Source: Opitutus sp. (GTDB taxonomy: Bacteria; Verrucomicrobiota; Verrucomicrobiia; Opitutales; Opitutaceae). From it: 45,365 nucleotides of DNA. Position 1 is the stretch's first letter; each line of letters starts with the position of its first letter. The translations under genes were made by a program, and so were the position numbers. The DNA is taken from positions 1 through 45,365 of the forward strand of contig PNJQ01000024.1 in assembly GCA_013821985.1 (NCBI GenBank). Reading direction: 5' to 3'. Positions 25,879 to 34,809 of the stretch are shown in pieces. Below the pieces are notes generated by a model. It saw only the letters and a program-made list of their open reading frames with translations. It was not told the DNA's origin and ran no database searches.

Positions 25879-27648
25879 ATGCCCGACTTTAACACCGCCA
25901 ACGCCGTCGATTACGGCCTGATCGCGATCTATTTCGCGATCATCGTCGGCGTGGGTTTCTACGCCGCGCGCAAGAACAAGAGCACGGACGACTACTTCAA
26001 GGCGGGCGGCCAAGTGCCGTGGGTGCTCGCGGGACTCTCGAACTGGGTCTCGGGCTTCTCCGCGTTCATGTTTGTCGCCGCCGCCGGCTACACCTATCGC
26101 GTGGGCCTCGGGGCCGTCGTGGTGTTCACCACGGCCACCTGGGCCTACGTGCTCGGTTATTTTTTCTTCGCCAAAATGTGGCGCCGGGCGCGGCTGGATA
26201 CGCCCCTGCAATTTCTCACGCGCCGGTATTCGCCTTCGACCACGTATTTCTACTCGGTCACCGCTGTCGTTCCGCAGATCGTGGGCATCGGCCAGGGCCT
26301 CTACATCCTCTGCATCTTCGTCTCCACGGCGCTGGGATTCGGGCCACGCACCTTCGAGATCGCGGGGCTCACCATGAGCGGCCTCCAGCTTTCGATCCTC
26401 TGCGTGGGCGTGGTGATGGTGCTCTACACCGTGATCGGCGGCCTGTGGGCTGCGGTGCTCTCCGATGCGGTGCAGTCGATCATCATCGTGGTCATGACGG
26501 TGATCATCTTTCCCGTTTCCTACCTCTATCTCGGACAAGGCTCGGGGCTGATCGCGGGATTCAAGCGACTGATCGCCGAGGTGCCGGAGGGTTATCTCAC
26601 GACGCTGCACGGCACGTCAGGCAATCCGTGGTTCCTTCTCGCCTACTTCATCAACGCCATCCTCGGCTACAACGTCGCCTGGCACCTCGCGCAACGCTAC
26701 TACTCTGTCCCCGACGAACGCGGCGCGCGCAAGATGGCCCTGCTGTGCGCCGTCCTTTCGTTGCTTGGCCCGCTGCTGTGGATCCTGCCGGTGATGGCGG
26801 CGAAAGTGATTTTTCCCGACATCGCTTCGATCTGGCCCATGCTCAAGGAACCGGCCGAAGCCTCCTATGTCTCGCTCGCGCTGCTCCTGCTGCCGCACGG
26901 CTTGATCGGCTTCGTCGTCTCCGCGGTCCTCTCCGCCACGCTCGGCCAGGCCAACGACGCGTTCAACTGGCTCTCGGCCACCATCACACGCGATGTCTAC
27001 GCCCCGCTTTATCGCCGGGCCACGGGCGCCCTGCCCAACGATCGCCAGCAACTCAACATCGCCCGCCTCACCATGTTGATCGTCGGCGTGCTCGGCATCG
27101 CGGTCGCCTTCTACATCCCGCGCTTCGGCGGCGCATTCGAATTTGCGCTGCAATACTATTCTCTCATCTCGGCCTTCTACATGCCAGTCGCGCTCGGCAT
27201 GATCTACCGCCGCACGCCGTGGTGGTCGGCCATCGCCGCCTGCTCGGCCTCGCTCGCGGTGGCGATCACTCTGATCTGGTTGAACGTGTGGCCGGAAAAT
27301 CCATTTGCCCGCAACATTTTCGCCATCTGTGCGGTCTCCACCGTCGTGTTCGTTATCTCCGGCCGCTGGTATCGAGCGGATGACCCCAAGCACGCGGAGC
27401 TGCATCGTCTCGATGCGGACCTGCGCACGCCGGTCCCGGATGCACCGACGGCCAACGCGCAGGGGCTCGCCGTTTACGGCGTGATCGGCACCATGTCGCT
27501 GATCCTCGGCGCGGTGCTGCTCGCCTGCACCGCCCTGCCTTCGACTCCGGTGGCGCCCGCAACGCACAATCTTCTCGCCGGCGTTCTGCTGGTCACGGTC
27601 GGCTACGGGCTGCGCCGACTCGCCGCCCGCGCCCAAACGCCGTCCTGA
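25879..27648 (+). CDS. Na+/solute symporter (SSS family)
   Basis: This 589-residue inner-membrane symporter starts with VDYGLIAIYFAIIVGVGFYAARKNKSTDDYFKAGG, the SSS TM1-loop-TM2 pattern. It continues with WVLAGLSNWVSGFSAFMFVA and about 14 membrane helices. Unlike the first symporter (257-2371) it has the normal length and no large loop insertions. Downstream of a heparinase-like lyase gene (4-nt gap), it probably takes up an unsaturated or acidic sugar product together with Na+. The isochorismatase-like gene starts 2 nt after its stop. Confidence 0.93.
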   Translation: MPDFNTANAVDYGLIAIYFAIIVGVGFYAARKNKSTDDYFKAGGQVPWVLAGLSNWVSGFSAFMFVAAAGYTYRVGLGAVVVFTTATWAYVLGYFFFAKMWRRARLDTPLQFLTRRYSPSTTYFYSVTAVVPQIVGIGQGLYILCIFVSTALGFGPRTFEIAGLTMSGLQLSILCVGVVMVLYTVIGGLWAAVLSDAVQSIIIVVMTVIIFPVSYLYLGQGSGLIAGFKRLIAEVPEGYLTTLHGTSGNPWFLLAYFINAILGYNVAWHLAQRYYSVPDERGARKMALLCAVLSLLGPLLWILPVMAAKVIFPDIASIWPMLKEPAEASYVSLALLLLPHGLIGFVVSAVLSATLGQANDAFNWLSATITRDVYAPLYRRATGALPNDRQQLNIARLTMLIVGVLGIAVAFYIPRFGGAFEFALQYYSLISAFYMPVALGMIYRRTPWWSAIAACSASLAVAITLIWLNVWPENPFARNIFAICAVSTVVFVISGRWYRADDPKHAELHRLDADLRTPVPDAPTANAQGLAVYGVIGTMSLILGAVLLACTALPSTPVAPATHNLLAGVLLVTVGYGLRRLAARAQTPS

Positions 27649-27649
27649 A

Positions 27650-28453
27650 ATGAGACTCCCCGCGCGACTCTACCAGCAGTTCGACGCCGACCCGACGCGC
27701 GCCGTGCCGGCCGCATCGTATGGCGGCTGGCAACAACGGGAGGTGGAGCTTTCGCCCGAACGGACTGCTCTCGTGGTGATGCATGCGTGGGACACCCAGG
27801 CGCCCGGCGCCTTCCCCGGCTGGGATCGCGCCGTCGAATATCGCGTCCGAGCGCGGCGCATCCTGCGCGAGATCTTTCCGCCGCTGCTCACGGCTGTTCG
27901 CGCTTCGACGCTTCCGGTTTTCCACGTCGTCGGCGGAGGCGACTATTACCGCACCCTCCCCGGCTACCAACGCGCCGTGGCCCTCGCCGGGAATCCGCCG
28001 GACGTCATGCGCGTGCCACCGGACGCGACCTGGCAGAAGCTCCAAGCACTGCGCCACGCTCACGGATTTCCCGGGGCGCACAATGCCGGAGACATCGCGG
28101 CCGGTTTCCAGCACCTCGACTTCGCCCCGGAAGCCCGCCCGCACGGTGCGGAGGGAGTGGCCGAGAACTCCGCGCAACTCGCGGCGCTGTGTCGCGAGGC
28201 CGGTGTCAATCATCTCATCTACGTCGGCTTCGCGATCAACTGGTGCCTGCTCATGTCCCCGGGCGGCATGACCGACATGGCCCGCCACGGTTGCCTTTGC
28301 TCCACGATCGAAGAAGCCGTCACCGCCGTGGAAAATCGCGAGACGGCGGCGATGGAAATCGAAAAGCAGCAGGCGCTCTGGCGCGTCGCGCTGGAGTTTG
28401 GCTTTGTTTTCAACCTGCCCAATTTTATCCGCGCACTTCCGGGTCGACGCTGA
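27650..28453 (+). CDS. Isochorismatase-like cysteine hydrolase
   Basis: This 267-residue alpha/beta protein belongs to the isochorismatase-like hydrolase superfamily. The catalytic aspartate is likely D48 (TALVVMHAWDTQ). The nucleophile is likely C199 (YVGFAINWCLLMSPGG), preceded by the cis-peptide-like region. The catalytic Lys is not obvious to me. Family members hydrolyse amides or vinyl ethers (nicotinamide, N-carbamoyl compounds, isochorismate). With two amidohydrolase-superfamily genes and a creatininase-family gene nearby, an amide or lactone substrate is plausible. It is cytoplasmic, with no signal peptide, and nearly contiguous with the upstream symporter gene. Confidence 0.85.
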   Translation: MRLPARLYQQFDADPTRAVPAASYGGWQQREVELSPERTALVVMHAWDTQAPGAFPGWDRAVEYRVRARRILREIFPPLLTAVRASTLPVFHVVGGGDYYRTLPGYQRAVALAGNPPDVMRVPPDATWQKLQALRHAHGFPGAHNAGDIAAGFQHLDFAPEARPHGAEGVAENSAQLAALCREAGVNHLIYVGFAINWCLLMSPGGMTDMARHGCLCSTIEEAVTAVENRETAAMEIEKQQALWRVALEFGFVFNLPNFIRALPGRR

Positions 28454-28504
28454 ACGCAGGCCCGGCTCAGCACGCTTCCGCATTCCCAATCTCACCGCCC
28501 TCCG

Positions 28505-29743
28505 ATGAACAACGCTCTTGCTCTTGCCCTCCACGGCGGACCCCGCGCCGTCACTGCCCACGCGCCCACCCATCATCGCTGGGGTGCCGAAGAACGTGAA
28601 CGACTCTCCGCGATGGTCGATCAGCGCTCGCTGTTCTATTGGCAAGGACCGCAAACCGCCGCGTTGCTGGAAGAGTTCCGCCAACTCTACGCCCTGCGGT
28701 GGTGCATGCCCTGCAGCTCCGGCACGGCGTCACTCCACATCGCGGTCGCCGCGCTCCGCCTGCCGCCCGGTTCCGAAGTGATCACCTCGCCCGTGACGGA
28801 CATGGGCTCAGTGATCGGCATCCTCTACCAGCAATGTGTGCCCGTCTTCGCCGACATCGATCCCGGCACCTACAACCTGGATCCCGCCGCCATCCGCCGG
28901 GCCATCACCCCCAAGACGCGCGCGATCATGGTCGTCCACCTCGCCGGCAACCCGAGCGACATGGAGGCCATCATGGCCATCGCCCGGGAGCATGATTTGC
29001 TTGTCATCGAGGACTGCGCGCAATCCTGGGGGGCGCAATTTCGCGGCACACCGGTGGGCCTCTTTGGCCACCTCGCGTGTTATTCGCTGAACGAGTTCAA
29101 GCACATCAGTTGCGGGGATGGTGGCATCGTCGGCACGAACGACGAGCGCTTTGGCCCCACACTCACGAAGTGGGGCGACAAGCATTACGACCGCGTCAGC
29201 GGCGGGAGAAATCCCGAAACGCTTTCGCCGAACTACCGCATCAGCGAGCCGCAGGCCGCCGTCGCGGCGGCGCAGATGCGGAAGCTGCCGGCGATCATCT
29301 CCACGCACATCCGCCTCGGGCGGCGCCTGCTCGATCGCATCGCAACACTCGGCGTGTCCGGCCTGCTGCCACCGACGATCGATCCCCGCGACACGCACAG
29401 CTTCTGGTTCTGCCTCTTCCGTCTCCGCCAGGGCGCGCTTCGCTGCTCACGCGATGAGTTTGTCGCGGCACTCAAGGCCGAAGGTGTCGCCTGCACGGCA
29501 GGTTACATCCCCCGCCCCGTCTACGGTTACCCACTTTTTCAGAACCACGATTTCTTCGCGGGGCATTGGCCCCTGCGGGAAGCGGGGCTGACCTCGATGG
29601 ATTACCGCACCGTCCGTTGTCCGAACGCCGAAGCGATGCTCGCTGAAGGAATCTCCGTCGCGATCTCGCCGGCCCTCACCGACGAAATCATCGACCAAAC
29701 GGCGGACGCGTTCGCCAAGGTCGCCCGGCACTTCGCTCTCTAG
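28505..29743 (+). CDS. DegT/DnrJ/EryC1/StrS-family PLP aminotransferase
   Basis: This 412-residue enzyme resembles sugar aminotransferases of the DegT family. The PLP-binding acid lies in VIEDCAQSWGA (E169, D170, Q173), and the Schiff-base lysine is K199 in LNEFKHISCGDGG. The C-terminal half contains the conserved NYRISEPQAAVAAAQM. Family members aminate keto-sugars, or in some cases dehydrate or epimerise them. Here the enzyme could form or remove an amino group on a sugar being catabolised, which is unusual outside biosynthetic clusters. It starts 51 nt after the isochorismatase-like gene, and its last 4 bases overlap the end of the convergent amidohydrolase-like gene. Confidence 0.9.
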   Translation: MNNALALALHGGPRAVTAHAPTHHRWGAEERERLSAMVDQRSLFYWQGPQTAALLEEFRQLYALRWCMPCSSGTASLHIAVAALRLPPGSEVITSPVTDMGSVIGILYQQCVPVFADIDPGTYNLDPAAIRRAITPKTRAIMVVHLAGNPSDMEAIMAIAREHDLLVIEDCAQSWGAQFRGTPVGLFGHLACYSLNEFKHISCGDGGIVGTNDERFGPTLTKWGDKHYDRVSGGRNPETLSPNYRISEPQAAVAAAQMRKLPAIISTHIRLGRRLLDRIATLGVSGLLPPTIDPRDTHSFWFCLFRLRQGALRCSRDEFVAALKAEGVACTAGYIPRPVYGYPLFQNHDFFAGHWPLREAGLTSMDYRTVRCPNAEAMLAEGISVAISPALTDEIIDQTADAFAKVARHFAL

Positions 29744-30492
29744 CCGCGCAGGAAACGCTGCAAATTTCCCCGCGCCACCGCGGTGCGCTCCGCGCTCCGA
29801 GCCGTTTGCACTTTTTCCACCTGTGCACCGGGCATGAGCAGTGGCGTGTTTGAGCCAAACACGAGCTGCTCGACCGTGGCTTTTTTCCGCAGTTCCGGCA
29901 CCGTGTCGAGCCACTCGGCAAACGAGAGATCGCAAATCAAGTTCGGGTGCGCGGGTGCCAACTCGAAGATCTCCGAGCGGAGCAACCCACAAACCAAAAC
30001 AGGGCGGGATGCGCAGCGCCTCAGCAACACGGCGAGTTCGACGAGCGGAACCGCTTTGATCTTCAGCGCATGGAACTCGTGACGCTCGTCGATCAGCCGC
30101 GCCTGCACGATCAGGCGCAGCTGCAGCGTCTCCAGCTGATCCATCAGCGCCACGACGGCGCGACTCTTCAGCCGAAAACCGTGATAGGAAGGCAGCACGC
30201 GCACGGCGCGGACGCGATCATCTGCCGCGCACGCCGCGAGTTCGTCGCGCCAATTCGCGAGCGTTGGATTGATCACCGGCACCGGCACGATGCCGCTCAA
30301 CCCGCGCGATTCGTGGAGCAGCACGCGATTGGCCGGGCCCGGTTCCGGAGCGAACACGGCGCCCAACGGCGAGACCAAGGCATCGTCGATGGCGTAGCGC
30401 TTCAGTTCGGCGGCCAGCGAGCGGACATCATGGCTGGCACCGAGCGAAAACGGCCACGAACCGGTCCAAGCATTGGCATCGAAGAGCTTCAT
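29740..30492 (-). CDS. Amidohydrolase-superfamily homolog with eroded metal site (possible pseudoenzyme)
   Basis: This 250-residue TIM-barrel-like protein is similar in layout to its upstream neighbour (30489-31262) but lacks the metal ligands. The first-strand HxH is replaced by FDANAW. The histidine of the middle strand is Q130 (LRLIVQARL), the next is absent (VLVCGL), and the final D becomes N215 (FGSNTPLL). It may therefore be a catalytically inactive subunit partnering the intact enzyme, or use another chemistry. It is translated from an ATG overlapping the stop of the neighbour (ATGA), so the two are probably made at a fixed ratio. Its 3' end overlaps the convergent DegT-type gene by 4 bases. 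Confidence 0.8.
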   Translation of the reverse strand: MKLFDANAWTGSWPFSLGASHDVRSLAAELKRYAIDDALVSPLGAVFAPEPGPANRVLLHESRGLSGIVPVPVINPTLANWRDELAACAADDRVRAVRVLPSYHGFRLKSRAVVALMDQLETLQLRLIVQARLIDERHEFHALKIKAVPLVELAVLLRRCASRPVLVCGLLRSEIFELAPAHPNLICDLSFAEWLDTVPELRKKATVEQLVFGSNTPLLMPGAQVEKVQTARSAERTAVARGNLQRFLRG

Positions 30493-31262
30493 GGCAAACG
30501 CAGGAGTTCGCGGACGTTTTCACCCAGAATGCGCCGCTGCGCCTGCCGAGGAATCTCCGCGGTCCGCACGCGAGCGAGTGAAACCCCGAAGTCACGAATG
30601 GGCGCGTCGGAGCCGTGCAACACCCGCTCGGCGCCGAGCTGCGCCACCGCATACTCCACCAAGCCCGCCTCGGGCGCCGCACCCGAAGTGTCGATCCACA
30701 CATTGGGACAGAACTTCACCGCGACAACACCGCGGAACCCACAGCCGGTCAGATGCGCCATGATGATCTTCACGCGGGGAAAACGTCGGGCGAGCGTCGC
30801 CACGTCCTCGGGGTCGGTGTGGAAGGCACGCTCCCGAATCTTCGTCTGACTCCACGCATGCTGCAGCACGACGAGTCCGTGTCGCTCCGCTTCTTCCATC
30901 ACGGACCCCATGCAAGCGTCGGCGGCATTGTTCGCGATTTCCAATTTGATGCCGCGAAATCCGCTGTGGTTCGCCAAACAGCGCGCGATCTCATCACGGA
31001 CGGCGCGCTCGCCGAGCGTCGGATTCAGGTAACAAAATCCTGTGACGAACCCGGGGAACCGTTCCATGAGCCAAACGGTGTCATCGTTGATCTGGCGCAG
31101 CTGAGCACGATTGGGCGAGCGGCCAAACCTGAGCACATCACCGAGCGCAACCAGATGATCGATGCCTGCGCGACGCGCTCGGCGGATGAATTCCGGGGCC
31201 TGCTTACGCCCGCGCCCGTCCTGCAAAAATATCGGGTGCGTGTGGGAGTCGATCAGGAGCAT
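30489..31262 (-). CDS. Amidohydrolase-family metal hydrolase (intact site)
   Basis: This 257-residue TIM-barrel hydrolase has all expected ligands: H7 and H9 (DSHTHP), K106 (GIKLEI), H135 (VLQHAW), H170 (IMAHLTG) and D219 (GSDAPIRD). Family knowledge: this COG2159/COG3618-like group includes lactonases for sugar acids (fuconolactone, rhamnonolactone) and decarboxylases such as ACMSD. Given the sugar context, a lactonase role is a fair inference but not shown. It is cytoplasmic and divergent from the epimerase gene, with 100 bp between start codons. It overlaps the following degenerate homolog by ATGA. Confidence 0.9.
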   Translation of the reverse strand: MLLIDSHTHPIFLQDGRGRKQAPEFIRRARRAGIDHLVALGDVLRFGRSPNRAQLRQINDDTVWLMERFPGFVTGFCYLNPTLGERAVRDEIARCLANHSGFRGIKLEIANNAADACMGSVMEEAERHGLVVLQHAWSQTKIRERAFHTDPEDVATLARRFPRVKIIMAHLTGCGFRGVVAVKFCPNVWIDTSGAAPEAGLVEYAVAQLGAERVLHGSDAPIRDFGVSLARVRTAEIPRQAQRRILGENVRELLRLP

Positions 31263-31362
31263 GAATTTTCAACGGCTTTGCGCTTGGCAAATCGGAGCGT
31301 GGCGCCGCGAATCCCGTGTGACAAGCGCCTCGTTCAGGGCGTCGCTTGCGCTTCTGCATTTT

Positions 31363-32394
31363 ATGTCGAACACTCCGCACTCCGATCGCGAGATCGAGCA
31401 CTTCCTCTCGACGCCTACGGCGGGTGCGATTTCCGCGGTGCAGCGACTGCCGGGAGATTTCGCAGTGCTCGGAGTGGGCGGCAAAATGGGCACGACCACA
31501 GCCGTCATGCTTCGCCGGGCCCTCGATGCCGCAGGTCGCAAGGACGCCCGCGTGCTCGGCATCTCGCGTTTCAGCCGGGAGAGTGCCCGGGGGGAACTGG
31601 AGCACTTCGGCGTGCAGACGGTTTCGTGCGACTTCACCGACGCTGCTCAGATCGCCCAACTCCCGTCGGTGCCCAACGTCCTGTTCCTGGCCGGTCAAAA
31701 ATTCGGCACGGACAGCGCCCCTGAACTCACGTGGATTCAGAATACGGTCGTGCCCGCGCTCGTGGCCCAGCATTTCCGCTCGTCGCGCTTCGTGGTGTTC
31801 TCGACGGGCTGCGTATATCCCTTCGCTGACGTTTCCGGACCCGGTTCCGCCGAACGCGAACCCGTCGCTTTCATCGGCGAATACGCGAGCACCTGCGTCG
31901 GTCGGGAACGTGTGTTCACTCATTTCTCCAAACTTCACCACTCTCCCGCCCTCTTGTTCCGTCTCAACTACGCGGTCGAGTTTCGTTACGGCGTGCTGGT
32001 GGACATCGCGCAAAAAGTCCGGGGCGGACAGGAGATCGACGTCACGATGGGCTGGCTCAATTGCATTTGGCAGTCCGACGCGTGCGCCCGGGCGATCCAA
32101 TCGCTGGAACATGCGGCGGTGCCCGCTCGCCCGCTCAACATCACGGGCCCGGAGAAGCTCAGTGTCCGCGCCCTCGCCGAGGAGTTCGGCCGGCGTTTCG
32201 GCGTGAAGGCCATAGTGACCGGCACGGAATCGCCGACTGCCTGGCTCGCCGATGCGAGCGAAGCCGTTCGTCTTTTCGGACCGCCCGAAACGCCGCTCAG
32301 TCGCATGATCGATCTGGTCAGCGACTATCTTTCGGCCGGCGGCGCTCTACTCGGCAAGCCGACCCACTTTGAAACCCGCTCCGGCAAGTTCTAA
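31363..32394 (+). CDS. NAD-dependent epimerase/dehydratase-like protein
   Basis: The frame is open upstream to 31162, but the ATG at 31363 gives a start close to the Rossmann fold (FAVLGVGGKMGTTTA, about 34-47). The 343-residue protein shows the SDR strand-4 segment VLFLAGQKFG and STGCVYPF (148-154). The usual YxxxK catalytic pair reads YASTC, so Y174 is present but the lysine is C178. Downstream are LNYAVEFRYGVLVDIAQK and ITGPEKLSVRALAEEFG, typical of extended SDR sugar epimerases. It may be a sugar dehydrogenase/epimerase with altered chemistry or a binding protein. It is followed after 1 nt by the DapA-type gene. Confidence 0.85.
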   Translation: MSNTPHSDREIEHFLSTPTAGAISAVQRLPGDFAVLGVGGKMGTTTAVMLRRALDAAGRKDARVLGISRFSRESARGELEHFGVQTVSCDFTDAAQIAQLPSVPNVLFLAGQKFGTDSAPELTWIQNTVVPALVAQHFRSSRFVVFSTGCVYPFADVSGPGSAEREPVAFIGEYASTCVGRERVFTHFSKLHHSPALLFRLNYAVEFRYGVLVDIAQKVRGGQEIDVTMGWLNCIWQSDACARAIQSLEHAAVPARPLNITGPEKLSVRALAEEFGRRFGVKAIVTGTESPTAWLADASEAVRLFGPPETPLSRMIDLVSDYLSAGGALLGKPTHFETRSGKF

Positions 32395-32395
32395 C

Positions 32396-33442
32396 GTGAA
32401 TCTCCGCTCTCACCTTCTCGCTGGTCACGTCATTCCCGCGCACCCGCTCGCCCTCGATTCGCAGCGCCGCTTCTCCGAGCGGCATCAGCGCGCGCTCACG
32501 CGTTATTACCTCGCGGCAGGGGCCGGAGGCATCGCCGTGGGCGTCCATTCGACCCAGTTCGAGATCCGCGATCCCCAGCACGCACTGTTGAAACCGGTGC
32601 TGCAGCTCGCCGCGGAGACCGCGCGCGAAGCGCTGCGCGCCGAGCCGCGCGATGTCGCGCTCATCGCCGGGATCTGCGGTCGCACGGCGCAGGCGGTCGC
32701 GGAAGCCTCGCTCGCCTGCGAACTCGGATATCACGCCGGCCTCGTCAGCATGGCGGCGTTCAAAGCGGATGCGGAGGTCGGGATCCTTGCTCACATTGCG
32801 GCGATTGCGGAAGTGATTCCCGTCATCGGATTCTACCTGCAGCCCGCGGTCGGCGGACGCGTGCTCAGTTACGCCTTCTGGCAACGCTTCGCGGAAATCC
32901 CGAACGTCGTTGCGATCAAGATCGCGCCGTTCAATCGCTACCAGACCCTGGACGTCGTTCGTGCGGCCATCGCGGCCGGTCGCGACGACATCGCGCTCTA
33001 CACCGGCAACGATGACACCATCGTCACCGACCTGCTCACGCCGTTCCGCTTTGCCCATGAAGGCAAAGTCGTCGAACGGCGCATTGTCGGCGGCCTGCTG
33101 GGTCACTGGGGAGTATGGACGCACGCGGCGGTGCGGCTGCTCCGTGAAGCAAAACCAGCCGCGCAGTCCCCAGCCTTGGCCGCCCAGTGGCTGACCGAAG
33201 CAGCCGCGGTTACGGACATGAACGCGGCGCTGTTCGACGCGGCACATCATTTCCATGGCTGCATTCCAGGCATCTTGGAAATTTTGCGGCGGCAGGGACT
33301 CGTGCCGACAACCCTTTGCTTGAACGCGGATGAGCAGCTCTCCCCGGGACAGGCGGATGAACTCGATCGCGTTTGCGCCGCCTACCCGCATCTGGTGGAT
33401 GACGCGTTTGTGGCGGCGCACCGCGACACTTGGTTGCGTTGA
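32396..33442 (+). CDS. Dihydrodipicolinate synthase (DapA)-superfamily lyase
   Basis: From the GTG at 32396 this 348-residue protein has the DapA TIM-barrel pattern. The Schiff-base lysine is K175 (NVVAIKIAPFNRY) and the active-site tyrosine is Y147 (VIGFYLQPA). An in-frame ATG at 32369 overlaps the upstream gene and is an alternative start. Family knowledge: class I aldolases and dehydratases for pyruvate-derived sugar acids (2-keto-3-deoxy compounds), sialic acid and others. The sequence continues past the barrel with about 50 extra residues. Its place after an epimerase-like gene supports a role in splitting a 2-keto-3-deoxy acid from an oxidised sugar, which is inference. Confidence 0.87.
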   Translation: MNLRSHLLAGHVIPAHPLALDSQRRFSERHQRALTRYYLAAGAGGIAVGVHSTQFEIRDPQHALLKPVLQLAAETAREALRAEPRDVALIAGICGRTAQAVAEASLACELGYHAGLVSMAAFKADAEVGILAHIAAIAEVIPVIGFYLQPAVGGRVLSYAFWQRFAEIPNVVAIKIAPFNRYQTLDVVRAAIAAGRDDIALYTGNDDTIVTDLLTPFRFAHEGKVVERRIVGGLLGHWGVWTHAAVRLLREAKPAAQSPALAAQWLTEAAAVTDMNAALFDAAHHFHGCIPGILEILRRQGLVPTTLCLNADEQLSPGQADELDRVCAAYPHLVDDAFVAAHRDTWLR

Positions 33443-33543
33443 ACTCAGGCCTCACGATTCAGCGCTGGGCGGAACGTGCGGCCTAGACGCATCACCCGCT
33501 CCAGTTTGCCAGCCGAATGTCGCTCGGGCTCACCGCCGGATAA

Positions 33544-33563
33544 ATTTTCATTTATTTTCATTT
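33544..33563. repeat. Tandem 10-bp repeat, candidate regulator site
   Basis: ATTTTCATTT occurs twice in direct tandem in an AT-rich patch of the otherwise GC-rich 224-bp gap 33443-33666, about 100 bp upstream of the M20 peptidase start. Both units contain ATTTTCAT, also present on the minus strand inside the palindrome at 13400-13415. Nothing else was noted in this gap. It probably holds the promoter of the operon 33667-40486. Confidence 0.6.
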
Positions 33564-33666
33564 GGCGTTCAGCCGGGACGAGCGCGAAACTTTCAGCCCC
33601 TGGAAGAAATTTCATTCGCGAACCGCTGCTCTCGCTGAGGCCTTCGCCTGCTCTTCCCTGCCTCCG

Positions 33667-34809
33667 ATGCCCCCCCTCGAACTGCCGACCACCTGCGAAG
33701 AGCTGCTCGCGCGGCTTGTGTCGTTCAATTCGGTAAACGTCGCGTTCGGCGGCCCCGAAACCGGTGAGGCCGACTTGGCGGAGGAAATCGAGCGTCTCTC
33801 CACGTCGTGGGGCCTGCGCGTCCAGCGGCTCCCGGTGCAAGGGCCACGTTTTAATCTGCTCGTCAGCCACGATGTCGGGCCCGACGCGGAGTGGCTGCTG
33901 TTCGAGAGCCACCTCGATACCGTAAGTGTCGACGGCATGACCGTGCCGCCGTTCGAACTCACGCGTCGCGACGACCGCCTGCATGGGCGCGGGGCGTGTG
34001 ACACGAAAGGCTCCGGCGCGGCGATGCTCTGGGCGCTGCGAGGTTTTGCGCGGTCGGGTCGCGCCACGCGCAACGCCGGCTTGCTCTTCGTCCTCGATGA
34101 GGAGGCGCGCATGACCGGCGCACAGGCCTTCGCCGCACAGCAGCTCCGCGAGTTCCGTCATTTGCGCGGCATCGTCGTGGGTGAGCCCACCGCGCTCCGC
34201 CCGATCGTGGCCCACAACGGAGCGCTGCGCTGGCGCACGATCACTCGCGGCGTCGCGGCGCATTCTGCGGATCCGTCACGCGGCCGTTCGGCCATTCGCG
34301 AGATGATGACGGTGCTGACCCGGCTCGAGGAACAGTTCGTGCCTTTGGCGACCCGCGCTTTCCCTCTCACCGGTTGCGCGGCCGCGAGCATCAACACGAT
34401 CCGCGGAGGCACCGCTTCGAACATTATTCCTGACCGGTGCGAGATCACCGTGGACCGCCGCCTCGTGCCGGGCGAGTCCGCGGAAGAGGTCCTTCGGCAG
34501 CGTGACGCCGCGCTCACCGGCCTCGACGTCGAGCACGACGAACTCTACCTCGCCCCGCCGTTGCCACCGGGCAACTCCAGCGCGCTGCACGCGTGGATGG
34601 AGCCGGCTTTTCGGGCGCTCGGACTGGATCCCATTCCCGCGGGCGCGGCCTATGCGACCGACGCGAGCCACTACGCAGCCGCGGGGGCGCCAGTCCTCGT
34701 GCTCGGGCCAGGCGACATCGCCCAGGCGCACACCAAGGACGAGTGGATCGCCGCCGCTGAACTCAACCGCGCCGCCGAACTTTATCTGCAGATTCTGCAC
34801 CTGCCGTGA
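33667..34809 (+). CDS. M20-family metallopeptidase (ArgE/DapE/CPG2-like)
   Basis: This 380-residue cytoplasmic di-zinc hydrolase has H82 and D84 (LFESHLDTVSVDG), bridging D112 (GRGACDTKGSG), E145/E146 (VLDEEARMTG), E173 (VGEPTAL) and H355 (AQAHTKDEW). The dimerisation domain lies at about 185-290. The ATG at 33667 was chosen because the frame's upstream part (from 33562) overlaps the promoter-like repeat. Family members cleave dipeptides, N-acyl amino acids and N-succinyl compounds; a deacylase for an N-acylated sugar or amino acid is possible. It overlaps the next gene by GTGA. Confidence 0.9.
   Translation: MPPLELPTTCEELLARLVSFNSVNVAFGGPETGEADLAEEIERLSTSWGLRVQRLPVQGPRFNLLVSHDVGPDAEWLLFESHLDTVSVDGMTVPPFELTRRDDRLHGRGACDTKGSGAAMLWALRGFARSGRATRNAGLLFVLDEEARMTGAQAFAAQQLREFRHLRGIVVGEPTALRPIVAHNGALRWRTITRGVAAHSADPSRGRSAIREMMTVLTRLEEQFVPLATRAFPLTGCAAASINTIRGGTASNIIPDRCEITVDRRLVPGESAEEVLRQRDAALTGLDVEHDELYLAPPLPPGNSSALHAWMEPAFRALGLDPIPAGAAYATDASHYAAAGAPVLVLGPGDIAQAHTKDEWIAAAELNRAAELYLQILHLP

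Noticed and set aside
23763-25901. A 712-codon minus-strand open frame
   Set aside because: It is antisense to the heparinase-like gene, which carries the signal peptide and family motifs; no recognisable domain was seen in the antisense product.
31262-31271. TGAATTTTCA palindrome at the amidohydrolase start
   Set aside because: It is short, overlaps the start codon and differs from the 13400 site; likely chance.
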